DNA of 54,379 nucleotides from JANWHZ01 sp035758575 (GTDB taxonomy: Bacteria > Patescibacteriota > Saccharimonadia > Saccharimonadales > UBA4665). Position 1 is the first letter of the stretch, and each line of letters starts with the position of its first letter. The DNA lies in assembly GCA_035758575.1 (NCBI GenBank), contig DASTXH010000013.1, positions 1 to 54,379 of the forward strand. Direction: 5' to 3'. Both the position numbers and the translations under genes were made by a program. Under the pieces are notes generated by a model. It did no database searches. It was not told the origin of the DNA and was given only the letters and a program-made list of their open reading frames with translations. This document shows, piece after piece, positions 40,130 through 49,127 of this stretch.

Positions 40130-40531
40130 ATGGATGACAAAAAATATTTGAAAGAAGCCATCGCCCTTGCAAAGACTTCAAAGGAACCCTTGGGCTGCGC
40201 TTCAATTTTAGTAGACAGTACCGGGAAGGTCCTTGCCCGCACCATAAACTCACAGCGAGAGGACAACCTTACAGCATCTCACGCCGAGATGAAGGCCATC
40301 GCTACGGCAAATAGACTGATGGGGCGGAAATTGAAGGGAGTAACAGCCTATGGCAATTGCGAGCCGTGTACCATGTGCCTGACGGCGCTTATCTTTGCTG
40401 GCGTGGATAGAATAGTCTTTGCTAACAGATTGAACGATCTTATACCAGAGGACGACAAGATAGATATCGACTGTTTTACGTTCATAACGAAGTTCCCGAC
40501 ATCACCGAAGATAGAATTACAGACAGTATAA
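40130..40531 (+). CDS. Cytidine/guanine deaminase-family nucleoside deaminase
   Basis: The 133-aa protein has the zinc site HAEMKAI (about 51) and CEPCTMC (about 82-88) of the CDA/TadA/GuaD superfamily. PLGCASILVDSTGKVLART is the typical first strand. Sequence does not separate guanine deaminase, cytosine deaminase or other base substrates; TadA-specific motifs are not obvious. TACAAT (40118-40123) is 6 nt before the ATG: leaderless. Its end overlaps a convergent Nudix gene by 15 nt. Confidence 0.82.
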   Translation: MDDKKYLKEAIALAKTSKEPLGCASILVDSTGKVLARTINSQREDNLTASHAEMKAIATANRLMGRKLKGVTAYGNCEPCTMCLTALIFAGVDRIVFANRLNDLIPEDDKIDIDCFTFITKFPTSPKIELQTV

Positions 40532-40927
40532 GTCCTGCAACCGGGTTTTGAGTACGCCGACCACGTTCGGGCTGGCCATGAAGTCTTCTATGGGCATCAT
40601 CTTCCAGCCCTGGCCCTCATCGCCAAACACGATATGGTCAATATCTTCGTCGGTTATCGTGGCAACCATAAAATAGGCCGCATGACCGGAGGCGCGCACT
40701 GGGTACGCTTTCTGTGCCTGAACTGCCCTTGGGCGCAGCGCGATGCCCAACTCCTCATGAATCTCGCGGGCCGCACAATGAAACGAAGTTTCATCGCCCT
40801 CGCGACCACCGCCCGGCAAATCCCACATGCCGGCATACTGCAGGCCAGGCTTATTATCCCGCTGGATCACCAAGATATCATCACCCTTTATAAGGGCGAC
40901 TTTTACGCCGTTAAAAGCCGCGTGCAT
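40517..40927 (-). CDS. Nudix hydrolase (MutT/8-oxo-dGTPase-like)
   Basis: The protein of about 136 aa has the Nudix box GGGREGDETSFHCAAREI followed by HEELGI. VKVALIKGDDILVIQRDNKP opens the domain. TACAAT (40934-40939) stands 6 nt before ATG 40927 and fixes that start; the frame extends upstream but overlaps the divergent gene's promoter. Together with the next gene it forms a pair of divergent Nudix genes. Confidence 0.85.
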   Translation of the reverse strand: MHAAFNGVKVALIKGDDILVIQRDNKPGLQYAGMWDLPGGGREGDETSFHCAAREIHEELGIALRPRAVQAQKAYPVRASGHAAYFMVATITDEDIDHIVFGDEGQGWKMMPIEDFMASPNVVGVLKTRLQDLYCL

Positions 40928-40993
40928 ACTGCCATTGTACAGCAACGCATAGTTCAAAGTGTCGCACTGGTATACACTTGGTGCGTGAAATAC

Positions 40994-41446
40994 ATGTACC
41001 GTCTGCTTTATCCACTGCTGTTGGCCTATTGGTTTGTACGGCGCCCGCAAAACTATGGCGCAGCAGTTATCCTAAGGGATAAAGACGCCGTACTCCTGGT
41101 GCGCCACACCTACGGTCACAGGCACTTGTGGTACCTTCCGGGCGGCGGCCGCAAACGCGGCGAAAAGCCCCGGCATACCGCGCAACGCGAGCTGTTTGAA
41201 GAAGTGGGCATAAAAACGTCGCTCGTCTATATCGGCACGGCGCAGGCAACCGAAGATTGCAGGCGTGTCACTGGAGCATTTTTCACAGGCACTATGACTC
41301 CGCAACAATTGCGGCAGGATCCCCGCGAGGTTGAAGAGATGCGCTGGTGGCCAATCACGGCATTGCCGCCCACGCTCAGCCCCATCACCCGTGCAGGCGT
41401 ATCGTTATATCTAATGAAACTTACGCGCCCTGGCGAAGATTCATAA
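40994..41446 (+). CDS. Nudix hydrolase with N-terminal hydrophobic segment
   Basis: The 150-aa protein begins with a hydrophobic stretch (LLYPLLLAYWFV), then NYGAAVILRDKDAVLLVRHT and the box GGGRKRGEKPRHTAQREL followed by FEEVGI. The Nudix hydrolase may be membrane-associated. GTG 40985, in frame and 8 nt after a TATACA hexamer, is an alternative start. It overlaps a convergent gene by 26 nt. Confidence 0.8.
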   Translation: MYRLLYPLLLAYWFVRRPQNYGAAVILRDKDAVLLVRHTYGHRHLWYLPGGGRKRGEKPRHTAQRELFEEVGIKTSLVYIGTAQATEDCRRVTGAFFTGTMTPQQLRQDPREVEEMRWWPITALPPTLSPITRAGVSLYLMKLTRPGEDS

Positions 41447-41711
41447 ATACTTCGCGCGGCTGACGCTCCCATTGGCTAAATGGTGTTTTTGCGGCCAGAA
41501 CACCCAATTGCTGCCACGCAACCTTCGCTTTTTCGGCAGACTCCCAGGTGGATGTTGCAAACACGCGGCCCGAAGCATCATCCACCCAGGCACTCATATC
41601 CAGCAGCCCATCGACACCTTGGGCGGCGAGGGCCAGCTGATGCATGGCATGTAGCAGATCGTCGCTATGCTCTGGTTGGGGATAATGGATGGCAAGTGTA
41701 AAATATTTCAT
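41421..41711 (-). CDS. Antibiotic-biosynthesis-monooxygenase-like (ABM) small protein
   Basis: The 96-aa protein resembles the dimeric ferredoxin-like ABM fold: FTLAIHYPQPEHSDDLLHAM, GVDGLLDMSAWVDDASGRVF, STWESAEKAKVAW. Members include heme or quinone monooxygenases and many unknowns. TATAGT (41718-41723) is 6 nt before the ATG. Confidence 0.65.
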   Translation of the reverse strand: MKYFTLAIHYPQPEHSDDLLHAMHQLALAAQGVDGLLDMSAWVDDASGRVFATSTWESAEKAKVAWQQLGVLAAKTPFSQWERQPREVFMNLRQGA

Positions 41712-41795
41712 ATTATAACTATACCCTAAACCGCACTGGCGATATACGGCAATCCTGTATGTACAAATACACGAGCGTCTTCTATGCTGATATAT

Positions 41796-42224
41796 ATGCG
41801 TACAGCTTACTCCAAAATCCTCACCGCCTGCGGCCTATTACTGCTGGTTATTAGTTTGATACTGCCCTGGACAGACGGTATGCATGCCCGTGGTATCCCC
41901 TTGCAGCGTTTGTGGTCTGCGGGAACGGTCGCACCCGTAACCGAAGTGGCGCAATCTGCGGCAATCATCGTTGCCATGGCTGCCTTTCTCTGCGGACTCA
42001 GCCTGCTTGTATCTCGCGTATGGCTGCAGCGCCTGCTGCTAGGGCTGGGTATGGCCTTAGGCTTTGCGACGGTCGTCCTATGGGGGACCATGGAGGCAAT
42101 CTACAAAGCACCGGGTAATTTTACAGTCGTAAATATCCAGATAGGCGCGTGGGCCGCCTGCCTAGGGGTACTGTTGGTGATAATAGGTTTTGTCTGGACG
42201 TTCCGCCGACTGAGCCAAAAATAA
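41796..42224 (+). CDS. Integral membrane protein of unknown function
   Basis: The 142-aa protein has four predicted membrane helices (about 8-26, 58-76, 84-103, 116-135) and a basic C-terminal tail. The order resembles small four-helix membrane proteins, with no functional motif. TATGCT (41783-41788) is 7 nt before ATG 41796, supporting that start over the TTG/ATG upstream. Confidence 0.65.
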   Translation: MRTAYSKILTACGLLLLVISLILPWTDGMHARGIPLQRLWSAGTVAPVTEVAQSAAIIVAMAAFLCGLSLLVSRVWLQRLLLGLGMALGFATVVLWGTMEAIYKAPGNFTVVNIQIGAWAACLGVLLVIIGFVWTFRRLSQK

Positions 42225-42294
42225 CTATTGGGTACGTTGCGTAGGCGGCATAGCCGTTGTTATCTCATCAAAAAATAACTTATTTTCTTCGTGA

Positions 42295-42786
42295 GCGAGT
42301 AGTGCCGTTATCTCCGAGCAAATCCGCACACGCGAAACGCTGGAAGGCATGCTGGATGCCGCACAACAGTTCGGCGTGGATACCACCGTCGCGCCAGCCC
42401 TGAACGAACGCGACTATGGCGACTATACCGGCAAAAACAAGTGGGACATGAAGGAGCTGATCGGCGAAGAAGCGTTCGATGCACTGCGCCGCGGCTGGGA
42501 CGTGCCGGTACCCAATGGCGAAACCCTAAAGATGGTATACGAACGTGTGGTGCCGTTTTACCAGCAGACGGTGCTGCCGTTATTACAAGACGGCCAAAAT
42601 GTGCTGATCGTTGCCCACGGCAACAGCCTGCGTGCGCTTATAAAATATCTAGATTCTATCAACGACGCGGATGTAGCGCACCTGGAAATGCTGTTCGGCC
42701 AGATCGTACTCTACGACATTACGCCTGAAGGCTTGCGCGGTAGCAGCACCACTATCAAGATAGACGCATCGCCACCACCAGCATAA
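42295..42786 (+). pseudogene. gpmA: 5'-truncated 2,3-BPG-dependent phosphoglycerate mutase remnant
   Basis: The frame reads VISEQIRTRETLEGMLDAAQ, then LNERDYGDYTGKNKWDMKEL, VPVPNGETLKMVYERVVPFY, and NVLIVAHGNSLRALIKYLD. These match GpmA from about its residue 60 to the end, including the late catalytic histidine (AHGNSLR). The N-terminal part with the phosphorylated RHGES histidine is missing, and a TGA closes the frame at 42292. It cannot be active. The window also has intact gpmI, so this looks like a relic of a replaced glycolytic enzyme. Confidence 0.85.
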
Positions 42787-42879
42787 CCAGCACCATGCAA
42801 CAGGATGATTGCGTAAAATATACCCTAGAACCCACTGTTTCCTGCGCCTATATTTATACTCATAAAATAAGGATCTTTT

Positions 42880-43128
42880 ATGAGCAAAGAACAATGGGCT
42901 ACAAGCAGCTGGGGCACAAGCTACACTGAACTGGGTCTAAGAGGCCTACTGCAGACAGACTACCCTAAGGGTGATACTGAATTTCTTGGCCAGACAGTTG
43001 ACGGACAAACCGATCCAGACACAGCAAACCCACACCTGAATTGCTCCGCCCACCCATTTGCCCAACCGGAAAAAGAAGAGTATTACCGCTTCGTCATAGA
43101 ACAGGTCTGTCGCGAAACTACTCAGTAA
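42880..43128 (+). CDS. Small hypothetical protein
   Basis: 82 aa, hydrophilic, Trp/Tyr-rich at the N-terminus (WATSSWGTSYTELG), no recognised domain. AAGGAT precedes the ATG. It lies between the gpmA relic and pyk. Expression is plausible but nothing shows a function. Confidence 0.5.
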   Translation: MSKEQWATSSWGTSYTELGLRGLLQTDYPKGDTEFLGQTVDGQTDPDTANPHLNCSAHPFAQPEKEEYYRFVIEQVCRETTQ

Positions 43129-43155
43129 TCAGCCGAAACAGCTTAGATCTTGACG

Positions 43156-44595
43156 TTATCCTATGGTATGAATGCGAATGGTATCTGTGGTGCCGGCTAC
43201 TCCCGGCACATTGCCGGACACCGCAGCGAGCGTCTCGCCAGGTACCACCATATTGTTTTCCTGCATCCACGAGATAAAGTGCATCACCGTATCCTGACGG
43301 GCCGGGCGTATATAACTCTTCACACCGTAGGCGATTGCTAGCTGTTGGGCAGTGCGCGGTTCGCTGGTTACTGCCAACACTGGACGCACCGGCCGGAACG
43401 ATGAAAGCAGCTGCGCTGTCTTGCCCGTTTTGGTTTCGGCAATAATCACCCGGGCCCCTGCCACATAAGCAAGCATCAACGCACCACTAGCGATGGCATA
43501 AGGAATATCCTGCGTATGGCCAACTGGCGCAGACGGTATTTCGTCCGGCGCCGCATGTTGCTCTACGTACTGGACCACCCGCTTCATAGTCTCTACTGCC
43601 TCTATGGGCATTTTGCCATTTGCCGTTTCGTCACTCAACATCACACAATCTGCGCCCGTGAATACCGCCGTAGCCACATCAGATACCTCAGCCCTTGTCG
43701 GCTCAGGCATTTCCACCATACTCAGTAGCATCTGTGTGGCAATAATAACTGGCTTGCCATAGGTACGGCCCAAACGGGTAATCTGCCGCTGCACCACCGG
43801 CACGGATTCGGCCGGTGTCTCTACCGCCAAATCGCCGCGCGCCACCATAACGGCGTCGGATGTGCGCACGATGTCCTCTATGTTATCTACGGCTGCCTTG
43901 GTTTCAATCTTGGCAATGATCTTCGCCTCGCTGCCCAGCTCCTGCAAGATGCCGCGCAAACGGTCAATATCGTCGGCGGTCTGTACAAAGCTCAGCGCCA
44001 CGTAATCGATGTCCTGCGTGGCACCAAACCGTATGTCGTCCATGTCCTTTTTGGTCAGAATGTCGCCCTTGAAATCTGTGTCCGGCAGGTTCATGCCCTT
44101 GCGCTTTATCATATAGCCGTCGTTTTGCACCAAGGCATACACAATGCCTTCGTGTACTTTGCTGACTACAGTGTGCACCTTGCCATCGAATATATAAATG
44201 CGCTCGCCAGGCTGCACCTTTTCGGACAAATCATACTGCGTTGGGATGTTCCCCGTCTTCTCGTAATCCGCACGATACTGCAGCATGATAGTCTGCCCAG
44301 TCTTCACGTGGATTTCGCCGTCAAAATCGCCCAAGCGCACCTTTGGCCCCTGCAAATCCTGAATAATGGCTACCGGCTTACCGAAACGCTCGCTGGCCTT
44401 GCGGATCCATGGTATTTGATCCAGCCGCTCTTCGTGGGTACCATGGCTAAAGTTTAATCGGAACCCGTTTGTCCCTGCCCGCAGCAATTGGTCAATCGCC
44501 TCTTCGGTGCTGGTCGACGGCCCGATAGTTGCAATAATTTTTGTTCGCTTAAAAGAAATAATAGGCACCCGTGGTGCGATGTCGGTTCCTTGCAT
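43156..44595 (-). CDS. pyk: Pyruvate kinase
   Basis: The 479-aa protein has the signature motifs: KIIATIGPSTSTEEAIDQLL, GFRLNFSHG, the IIAKIETKAAVDNIEDIV active-site lysine motif, ARGDLAVETPAESVPVVQR, and ATQMLLSMVEMPEPTRAEVSDVATAVFTG (given here in parts). The C-terminal domain has IIAETKTGKTAQLLSSFRPV. It makes pyruvate and ATP from PEP and ADP, the last step of glycolysis. AGGAAG precedes the ATG. Nearby genes are not metabolically related. Confidence 0.97.
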   Translation of the reverse strand: MQGTDIAPRVPIISFKRTKIIATIGPSTSTEEAIDQLLRAGTNGFRLNFSHGTHEERLDQIPWIRKASERFGKPVAIIQDLQGPKVRLGDFDGEIHVKTGQTIMLQYRADYEKTGNIPTQYDLSEKVQPGERIYIFDGKVHTVVSKVHEGIVYALVQNDGYMIKRKGMNLPDTDFKGDILTKKDMDDIRFGATQDIDYVALSFVQTADDIDRLRGILQELGSEAKIIAKIETKAAVDNIEDIVRTSDAVMVARGDLAVETPAESVPVVQRQITRLGRTYGKPVIIATQMLLSMVEMPEPTRAEVSDVATAVFTGADCVMLSDETANGKMPIEAVETMKRVVQYVEQHAAPDEIPSAPVGHTQDIPYAIASGALMLAYVAGARVIIAETKTGKTAQLLSSFRPVRPVLAVTSEPRTAQQLAIAYGVKSYIRPARQDTVMHFISWMQENNMVVPGETLAAVSGNVPGVAGTTDTIRIHTIG

Positions 44596-44746
44596 AGATA
44601 CTTCCTAACGTAGTGTTACTGTCTCTATGGGTTCATTATACGCCGGCTTGTCGACCCCTCGACATTGTAGTAATGTCGCTAGTGTTTATCGTGTAAGCAT
44701 GCTAGACTTTTGATACTGTAAATTTGTGAAGGCGTAGAAAACGCAT

Positions 44747-46660
44747 ATGCGCAAGGCAGCTGTGGCACTAGGTTCTCTTGCAGGCTTATATGCGACTGTG
44801 TGCCTTTGCACACAGCAAGCCTTAGCCGCAGTGCCCATTGCCTCTATGCCGCTTGTTAGCGCCGGCCTGCCTGCGTACACCAGCGACGATTGTTTTACCA
44901 GCAAACCTGCAAGCGATGCGAACAGCGGCAACTACTCAGTCCCGTGGCGCTCCTGCAATAACCCTCCTTCCACGGGCACACCCGTAACACTCACTTACGA
45001 TATCTCCAGCGTACCGTCTGCGCAACGCACCAACGACGTACTCGTATGGTTCAACGACTTCTCTACTGGCAACTACAACCCCACCCTGAACAGCAACAAC
45101 TACTACAATACCCCCAAAGATTACACCGTACAGGGCAATACAGCAGCCAGTAGCGGTACACCCCCGGCGAGCGGCTGGGTGACGTTGGCCACCGTAACCA
45201 ACAACCCTTATCACTCGCTGCAGCATGTACTAAATCTCAGCACCTACAATTGGGTACGCCTATCGTTCACTTCGTCAAACGGCGTCAGTCCGAATGGTGA
45301 TATTGCACTCAGCATGGACATCCACGATGCAGCGAACGGGATCGTTGACGACTGGATATTCTACGGTGACTCAATTACCCAGAGCGGCCTCCTGAACGAC
45401 GACACGAACGGACAGACATTCGCGCAACAGATCCACACCGCCACATCTACTTACTACCCGGTCGCAGAATCGGGCGGCATCGGCGGTTTTACCAGCAGTG
45501 ACGCATTAACCAACATCGGCACGTGGCTGCCGCTCTTCCCTGGCAAGTTTGTGGCGCTCAACTACGGCACGAATGACGCCAACTCAAATCTCTCGCCCGC
45601 CACATTCTACTCAGACATGGCCACCATGGTGCAGGATATTATCGCTGCAGGCAAGGTACCAATCGTTCCGACGATACCATGGGGGTGCACCGCCAACCTA
45701 ACCGCGAACGTGCCAACCTTCAACACCGAGATTCAAGCACTCTATGCAGCATATCCTCAAATCATCAAGGGACCAGACTTGTATACCTATTTCCTCAATA
45801 ACCAGGCGTACATATCAGGTGCCGATTGCATTCACCCGAACGCAACCGGCGGCTGGACAGCCTATCGCGCCCAATGGGCCCAGGCTATGGCCTCAACGGT
45901 GTATACCGTACCTACTGCCAGTATTACGCCCGCTGGCGGCAATGTCACGAGTACACAAAGCGTAACGCTAACCAGTTCCAAAGCGGGCACTGTGCATTAC
46001 ACCACTGACGGATCTACCCCCACACCCAGCAGTCCGGTATATGCGAGTGCTCTGATGGTATCTAGCACCGAAACAGTCAAGGCGCTTGCCATAGACCAAG
46101 CCGGCAACCAATCCGACGTAAGCAGCGCGACGTATACCTTCCCTACGCCCACACCCAGCTCAAGCCCGTCGCCCACTCCACCAATACCCCCAAGCACAAA
46201 ATCGACCTCCACCACTGTTGCCACAACAACCAGCACAGTCGCTGCAGTCCAACCAACATCGCCATCTGCGCCAGCCGAAACAGAAGCCGCCTCGCCAACC
46301 ACCACCAGCAGCCAGTCGCGTACCGTCATCATCACGCTCACCAATCAACAGCGGCAACCACTTGCCAATACCGAAGTCAGCCTAAGCAATACCGGCCAGA
46401 CAGCCACAACAAATACGCAAGGTGTTGCTATTTTCTACAATGTCACCCCTGGCGCCTACACCGTACACAGCAATGCGCACTACATGGACGCGATCATACA
46501 GGTTACCTCCGGTGCGAGCGCACAGGAAATCTCGGTGCGCCTTGCAGCAAGCACCGCGCGCCCATCTGTTACTTTAGCTTCTAGTGTCAGCGGGGCAGCA
46601 ATATGCCTCATGATCCTACTAGTCATCGTGGGGCGGCGCAAGCTACAGGCCCGCGCATAA
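44747..46660 (+). CDS. Secreted, membrane-tethered SGNH/GDSL hydrolase with accessory domains
   Basis: The 637-aa protein has a signal peptide (about 1-28) and an N-terminal domain. An SGNH hydrolase follows with FYGDSITQSG (Ser near 207), NYGTNDANS (about 275) and DCIHPN (Asp/His near 358-361). A chitobiase-like C-terminal domain (VHYTTDGSTPTPSSPVY, about 395-465), a Pro/Thr/Ser-rich linker, a beta-sandwich carboxypeptidase-regulatory-like domain (PLANTEVSLSNTGQTATTNT) and a C-terminal membrane helix before RRKLQARA complete it. It probably deacylates or otherwise modifies polysaccharides at the cell surface. TAGAAA (44735-44740) is 6 nt before the ATG. Confidence 0.85.
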   Translation: MRKAAVALGSLAGLYATVCLCTQQALAAVPIASMPLVSAGLPAYTSDDCFTSKPASDANSGNYSVPWRSCNNPPSTGTPVTLTYDISSVPSAQRTNDVLVWFNDFSTGNYNPTLNSNNYYNTPKDYTVQGNTAASSGTPPASGWVTLATVTNNPYHSLQHVLNLSTYNWVRLSFTSSNGVSPNGDIALSMDIHDAANGIVDDWIFYGDSITQSGLLNDDTNGQTFAQQIHTATSTYYPVAESGGIGGFTSSDALTNIGTWLPLFPGKFVALNYGTNDANSNLSPATFYSDMATMVQDIIAAGKVPIVPTIPWGCTANLTANVPTFNTEIQALYAAYPQIIKGPDLYTYFLNNQAYISGADCIHPNATGGWTAYRAQWAQAMASTVYTVPTASITPAGGNVTSTQSVTLTSSKAGTVHYTTDGSTPTPSSPVYASALMVSSTETVKALAIDQAGNQSDVSSATYTFPTPTPSSSPSPTPPIPPSTKSTSTTVATTTSTVAAVQPTSPSAPAETEAASPTTTSSQSRTVIITLTNQQRQPLANTEVSLSNTGQTATTNTQGVAIFYNVTPGAYTVHSNAHYMDAIIQVTSGASAQEISVRLAASTARPSVTLASSVSGAAICLMILLVIVGRRKLQARA

Positions 46661-46679
46661 TAGCTAAGACCGACAACGA

Positions 46680-47234
46680 CTACGCCCGCAAATCACCTGG
46701 CGGCAGTAAACGGTATTTGGGCGTATAACGGTGATGCAACAGCGCCTGCTGTAGTACGCGCAGCGTTTCCTCGGCCTGTTGGTAGCTCATACCGACTCGC
46801 GCTATGGGCATGGGGCGCTGCTGACCCGCAACCTGAGAAAAATGCATAACGAGCCCCTTATCGTTGCCGCTGATGGCGACGCCGTCACTGTACAGTACAC
46901 GGGCGTCTATAGCCAGCAAAACCATGGTAGGCTTGCCATCAGCGCCCATGGCAGGCGGCCGATCGTGAAAATCGTCCAGGCTCATAGGCTGGCTGTAACC
47001 GGCTGTTTCCCACAGCTGCACTGCCTCGGGTTCCTTAACGCCAAAATGGCTGATAAGCAGCATCAGGATATCTTCGCTGGGGCGCTCTTCCCCGCTCTCG
47101 ATGCGTTCCAACACATCGGTATCAATCTCTACCGCACACGACACTTCAGCCACGCTTTCGCGGCACGTCTCACGGATAAGCCGGAGCCGTATGCCTAGCG
47201 TCAGGAATGGTGATTGCCGCTTTGATTCTTCCAT
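46680..47234 (-). CDS. HTH (XRE-like) DNA-binding protein
   Basis: The 184-aa protein has an N-terminal XRE-like HTH (GIRLRLIRETCRESVAEVSC, DVLERIESGEERPSEDILML). A C-terminal part follows with a beta-rich segment (TMVLLAIDARVLYSDGVAIS) and a helix (YQQAEETLRVLQQALLHH), perhaps a ligand or dimer domain. TATAGT (47241-47246) stands 6 nt before ATG 47234, giving a leaderless mRNA and fixing the start. It is divergent from murB, which has its own leaderless promoter 50 nt away. Confidence 0.75.
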   Translation of the reverse strand: MEESKRQSPFLTLGIRLRLIRETCRESVAEVSCAVEIDTDVLERIESGEERPSEDILMLLISHFGVKEPEAVQLWETAGYSQPMSLDDFHDRPPAMGADGKPTMVLLAIDARVLYSDGVAISGNDKGLVMHFSQVAGQQRPMPIARVGMSYQQAEETLRVLQQALLHHRYTPKYRLLPPGDLRA

Positions 47235-47240
47235 ACACAT

Positions 47241-47302
47241 ACTATAGTACCGCCCCCGTCCACCTCAGACAAGCAAAAGTGCAACAATTTTTGCGCTATA
47301 CT
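47241..47302. promoter_or_regulatory. Back-to-back leaderless promoters of the HTH gene and murB
   Basis: TATAGT (minus strand, 47241-47246) is 6 nt from ATG 47234. TATACT (plus strand, 47297-47302) is 6 nt from ATG 47309. Each places transcription start at the start codon. The HTH protein could regulate both. Confidence 0.65.
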
Positions 47303-47308
47303 ACCACT

Positions 47309-48337
47309 ATGCATCCACAACCAAACGTCAGCCTGCGGGATTACTCCACTATGCGCCTGGGTGGCCGCGCCGCATTTATGGTAGAGGTTCACAGCCGCAC
47401 CGATCTCACCCAAGCATTGGATTGGGCCGCGCAACAGCAATTGCCGGTCATTATGATCGGCGGCGGCAGCAACATCGTGTGGCGGGATGAGGGTTTCAAC
47501 GGCCTGCTGATCGTCAACAAAATATTGCGCTACGAAGTCATGGATGAAGACGGCACTAATGTATACATCACCGTGGGCGCCGGCGAGCCGTGGGATAGCG
47601 TAGTGGCGCGCAGCGTGGGCGCCGGGCTGAGCGGCATAGAGGCACTCAGCCTTATACCCGGATCGGCCGGCGCGACCCCAGTACAAAATGTCGGCGCCTA
47701 CGGCCAGGAAATTTCCAACGTCCTAGCCAGCGTTGAGGCATATGACAGCTCCACCCACAGTTTCCTCAATATCCCAGCCGCAGACTGTGCCTTCGGCTAT
47801 CGCACCAGCCGCTTCAAGACAACCGACCGCGGCCGGTTTTTCATTACCGCGCTTACCCTGCACCTGACACGCGGCAACCCTGCTCCACCATTCTATGCTG
47901 GCGTGCAACAGTATTTTAACCAACATGAAATCACCACAGTGACGCCGCAAGTACTGCGTGACGCCGTAATCGACATCCGCTCACACAAACTGCCCGACCC
48001 AGTCAACGTTGCCAACAACGGCTCATTTTTTGCTAATCCAATCATTGATGGCGGCACATTCGCCCAAATAAAAGCCGCGTACGACGAAGTACCGCACTGG
48101 GCGGTTGACAACGACAGCGTAAAGCTTTCCGCCGCCTGGCTGATAGAAAAAGCCGGCTTCAAAGACTACCACGACCAGGAAACCGGCATGGCTACCTGGC
48201 CATCGCAGCCGCTGGTGTTCGTAAATGAACACGCGCAGTCTACTGCCGACCTCCTGACATTCAAGCAAAAGATAGTCGATGCCGTTCAGAGTGTGTTTGG
48301 TGTCACCCTCACCCAAGAACCCGAACTATTGCCCTAA
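47309..48337 (+). CDS. murB: UDP-N-acetylenolpyruvoylglucosamine reductase
   Basis: The 342-aa protein has the MurB FAD-binding features: MRLGGRAAFMVEV, GGGSNIVWRDEGFNG, IPGSAGATPVQNVGAYGQEI, CAFGYRTSRFK, NNGSFFANPI with the proton-donating serine, and AAWLIEKAGFKD. It reduces UDP-GlcNAc-enolpyruvate to UDP-MurNAc with NADPH, the step after MurA. The TATACT box fixes ATG 47309 rather than an upstream codon. Its stop overlaps the convergent gene by 4 nt. Confidence 0.96.
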   Translation: MHPQPNVSLRDYSTMRLGGRAAFMVEVHSRTDLTQALDWAAQQQLPVIMIGGGSNIVWRDEGFNGLLIVNKILRYEVMDEDGTNVYITVGAGEPWDSVVARSVGAGLSGIEALSLIPGSAGATPVQNVGAYGQEISNVLASVEAYDSSTHSFLNIPAADCAFGYRTSRFKTTDRGRFFITALTLHLTRGNPAPPFYAGVQQYFNQHEITTVTPQVLRDAVIDIRSHKLPDPVNVANNGSFFANPIIDGGTFAQIKAAYDEVPHWAVDNDSVKLSAAWLIEKAGFKDYHDQETGMATWPSQPLVFVNEHAQSTADLLTFKQKIVDAVQSVFGVTLTQEPELLP

Positions 48338-49104
48338 AAAGGGTCTATGCCACGCACAAAGGCGTCAAAGTATGCATGTTCAATTATTCTGGATTCCATG
48401 CTGGAGTAGTCCATCTGCAAGACATTAACAGGAAGGGAACTTTCTTCGAATAAAGCACGGATCCCATCCCTATGGCTTGCCCCATACATCAAAACCGCGT
48501 ACCTCTTATCCTGCAACTGCGTACCGCTTGAACAGGCCAACACGTTATCGATTACCGTGTTATACGCACGAGTCTCTCTTTGGGATTGGACTATAGCGGC
48601 AGCCTTTTGGTCTTCGCTGTCAGCGCTTGCCAGCAGTACAGGTAGTGGCTTGCCCACGTGCTCACTAAGCGCTTCCGCCTCGTGCGAATTGTGGTCTGCA
48701 AGTACCGTCTTGGCGCCCTTAAGTGCTGCAAGGTGCCAGGCGTAGTCCCAGAGACTAATGCAATAGTTCCCGCGCAGCGTATCAAGACCCGCTGCTATGC
48801 GCGCCCTGACATCTGTATCCCTCTTCTCAAGAGTGTCGATAACGTCGGCGGTAAGCATCGGCGTACTCGGATCAAGCCCATACCCTTCAGCGCAAAGGAT
48901 GTCTCCGGGTTTCATATCGGCAATTAACTGTTCGATCTGACGGTACTCCTGCTGGGTTGGACGGTCGGCCGCGGGAGTATCGCGAGAGACCACCCCAAAG
49001 TGAGCACCAACGAACAGCTTGAACTCATATTGTTCGCGTAAAAGAGCTGCCTCGTCTGCGGACAGCCTTCGGGCTTGTTCTAATGAGTATGGTTCGTTAT
49101 TCAA
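48334..49104 (-). CDS. Protein of unknown function, TraB/ChaN-like in part
   Basis: The 256-aa protein has an acidic N-terminus, a central LCAEGYGLDPSTPMLTADVI and a late segment RYAVLMYGASHRDGIRALFE. The last resembles the GAxHxxG(I/L) strand-helix of TraB/PrgY/ChaN-like proteins, with an upstream RAYNTVIDNVLA helix. The N-terminal GxxH of that fold (GAHFG) is also seen, so distant membership is plausible. The start is a TTG 8 nt after a TATAAT box. Function unknown. Confidence 0.45.
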   Translation of the reverse strand: MNNEPYSLEQARRLSADEAALLREQYEFKLFVGAHFGVVSRDTPAADRPTQQEYRQIEQLIADMKPGDILCAEGYGLDPSTPMLTADVIDTLEKRDTDVRARIAAGLDTLRGNYCISLWDYAWHLAALKGAKTVLADHNSHEAEALSEHVGKPLPVLLASADSEDQKAAAIVQSQRETRAYNTVIDNVLACSSGTQLQDKRYAVLMYGASHRDGIRALFEESSLPVNVLQMDYSSMESRIIEHAYFDAFVRGIDPF

Positions 49105-49127
49105 CGAAACATATTATACAATATAAA

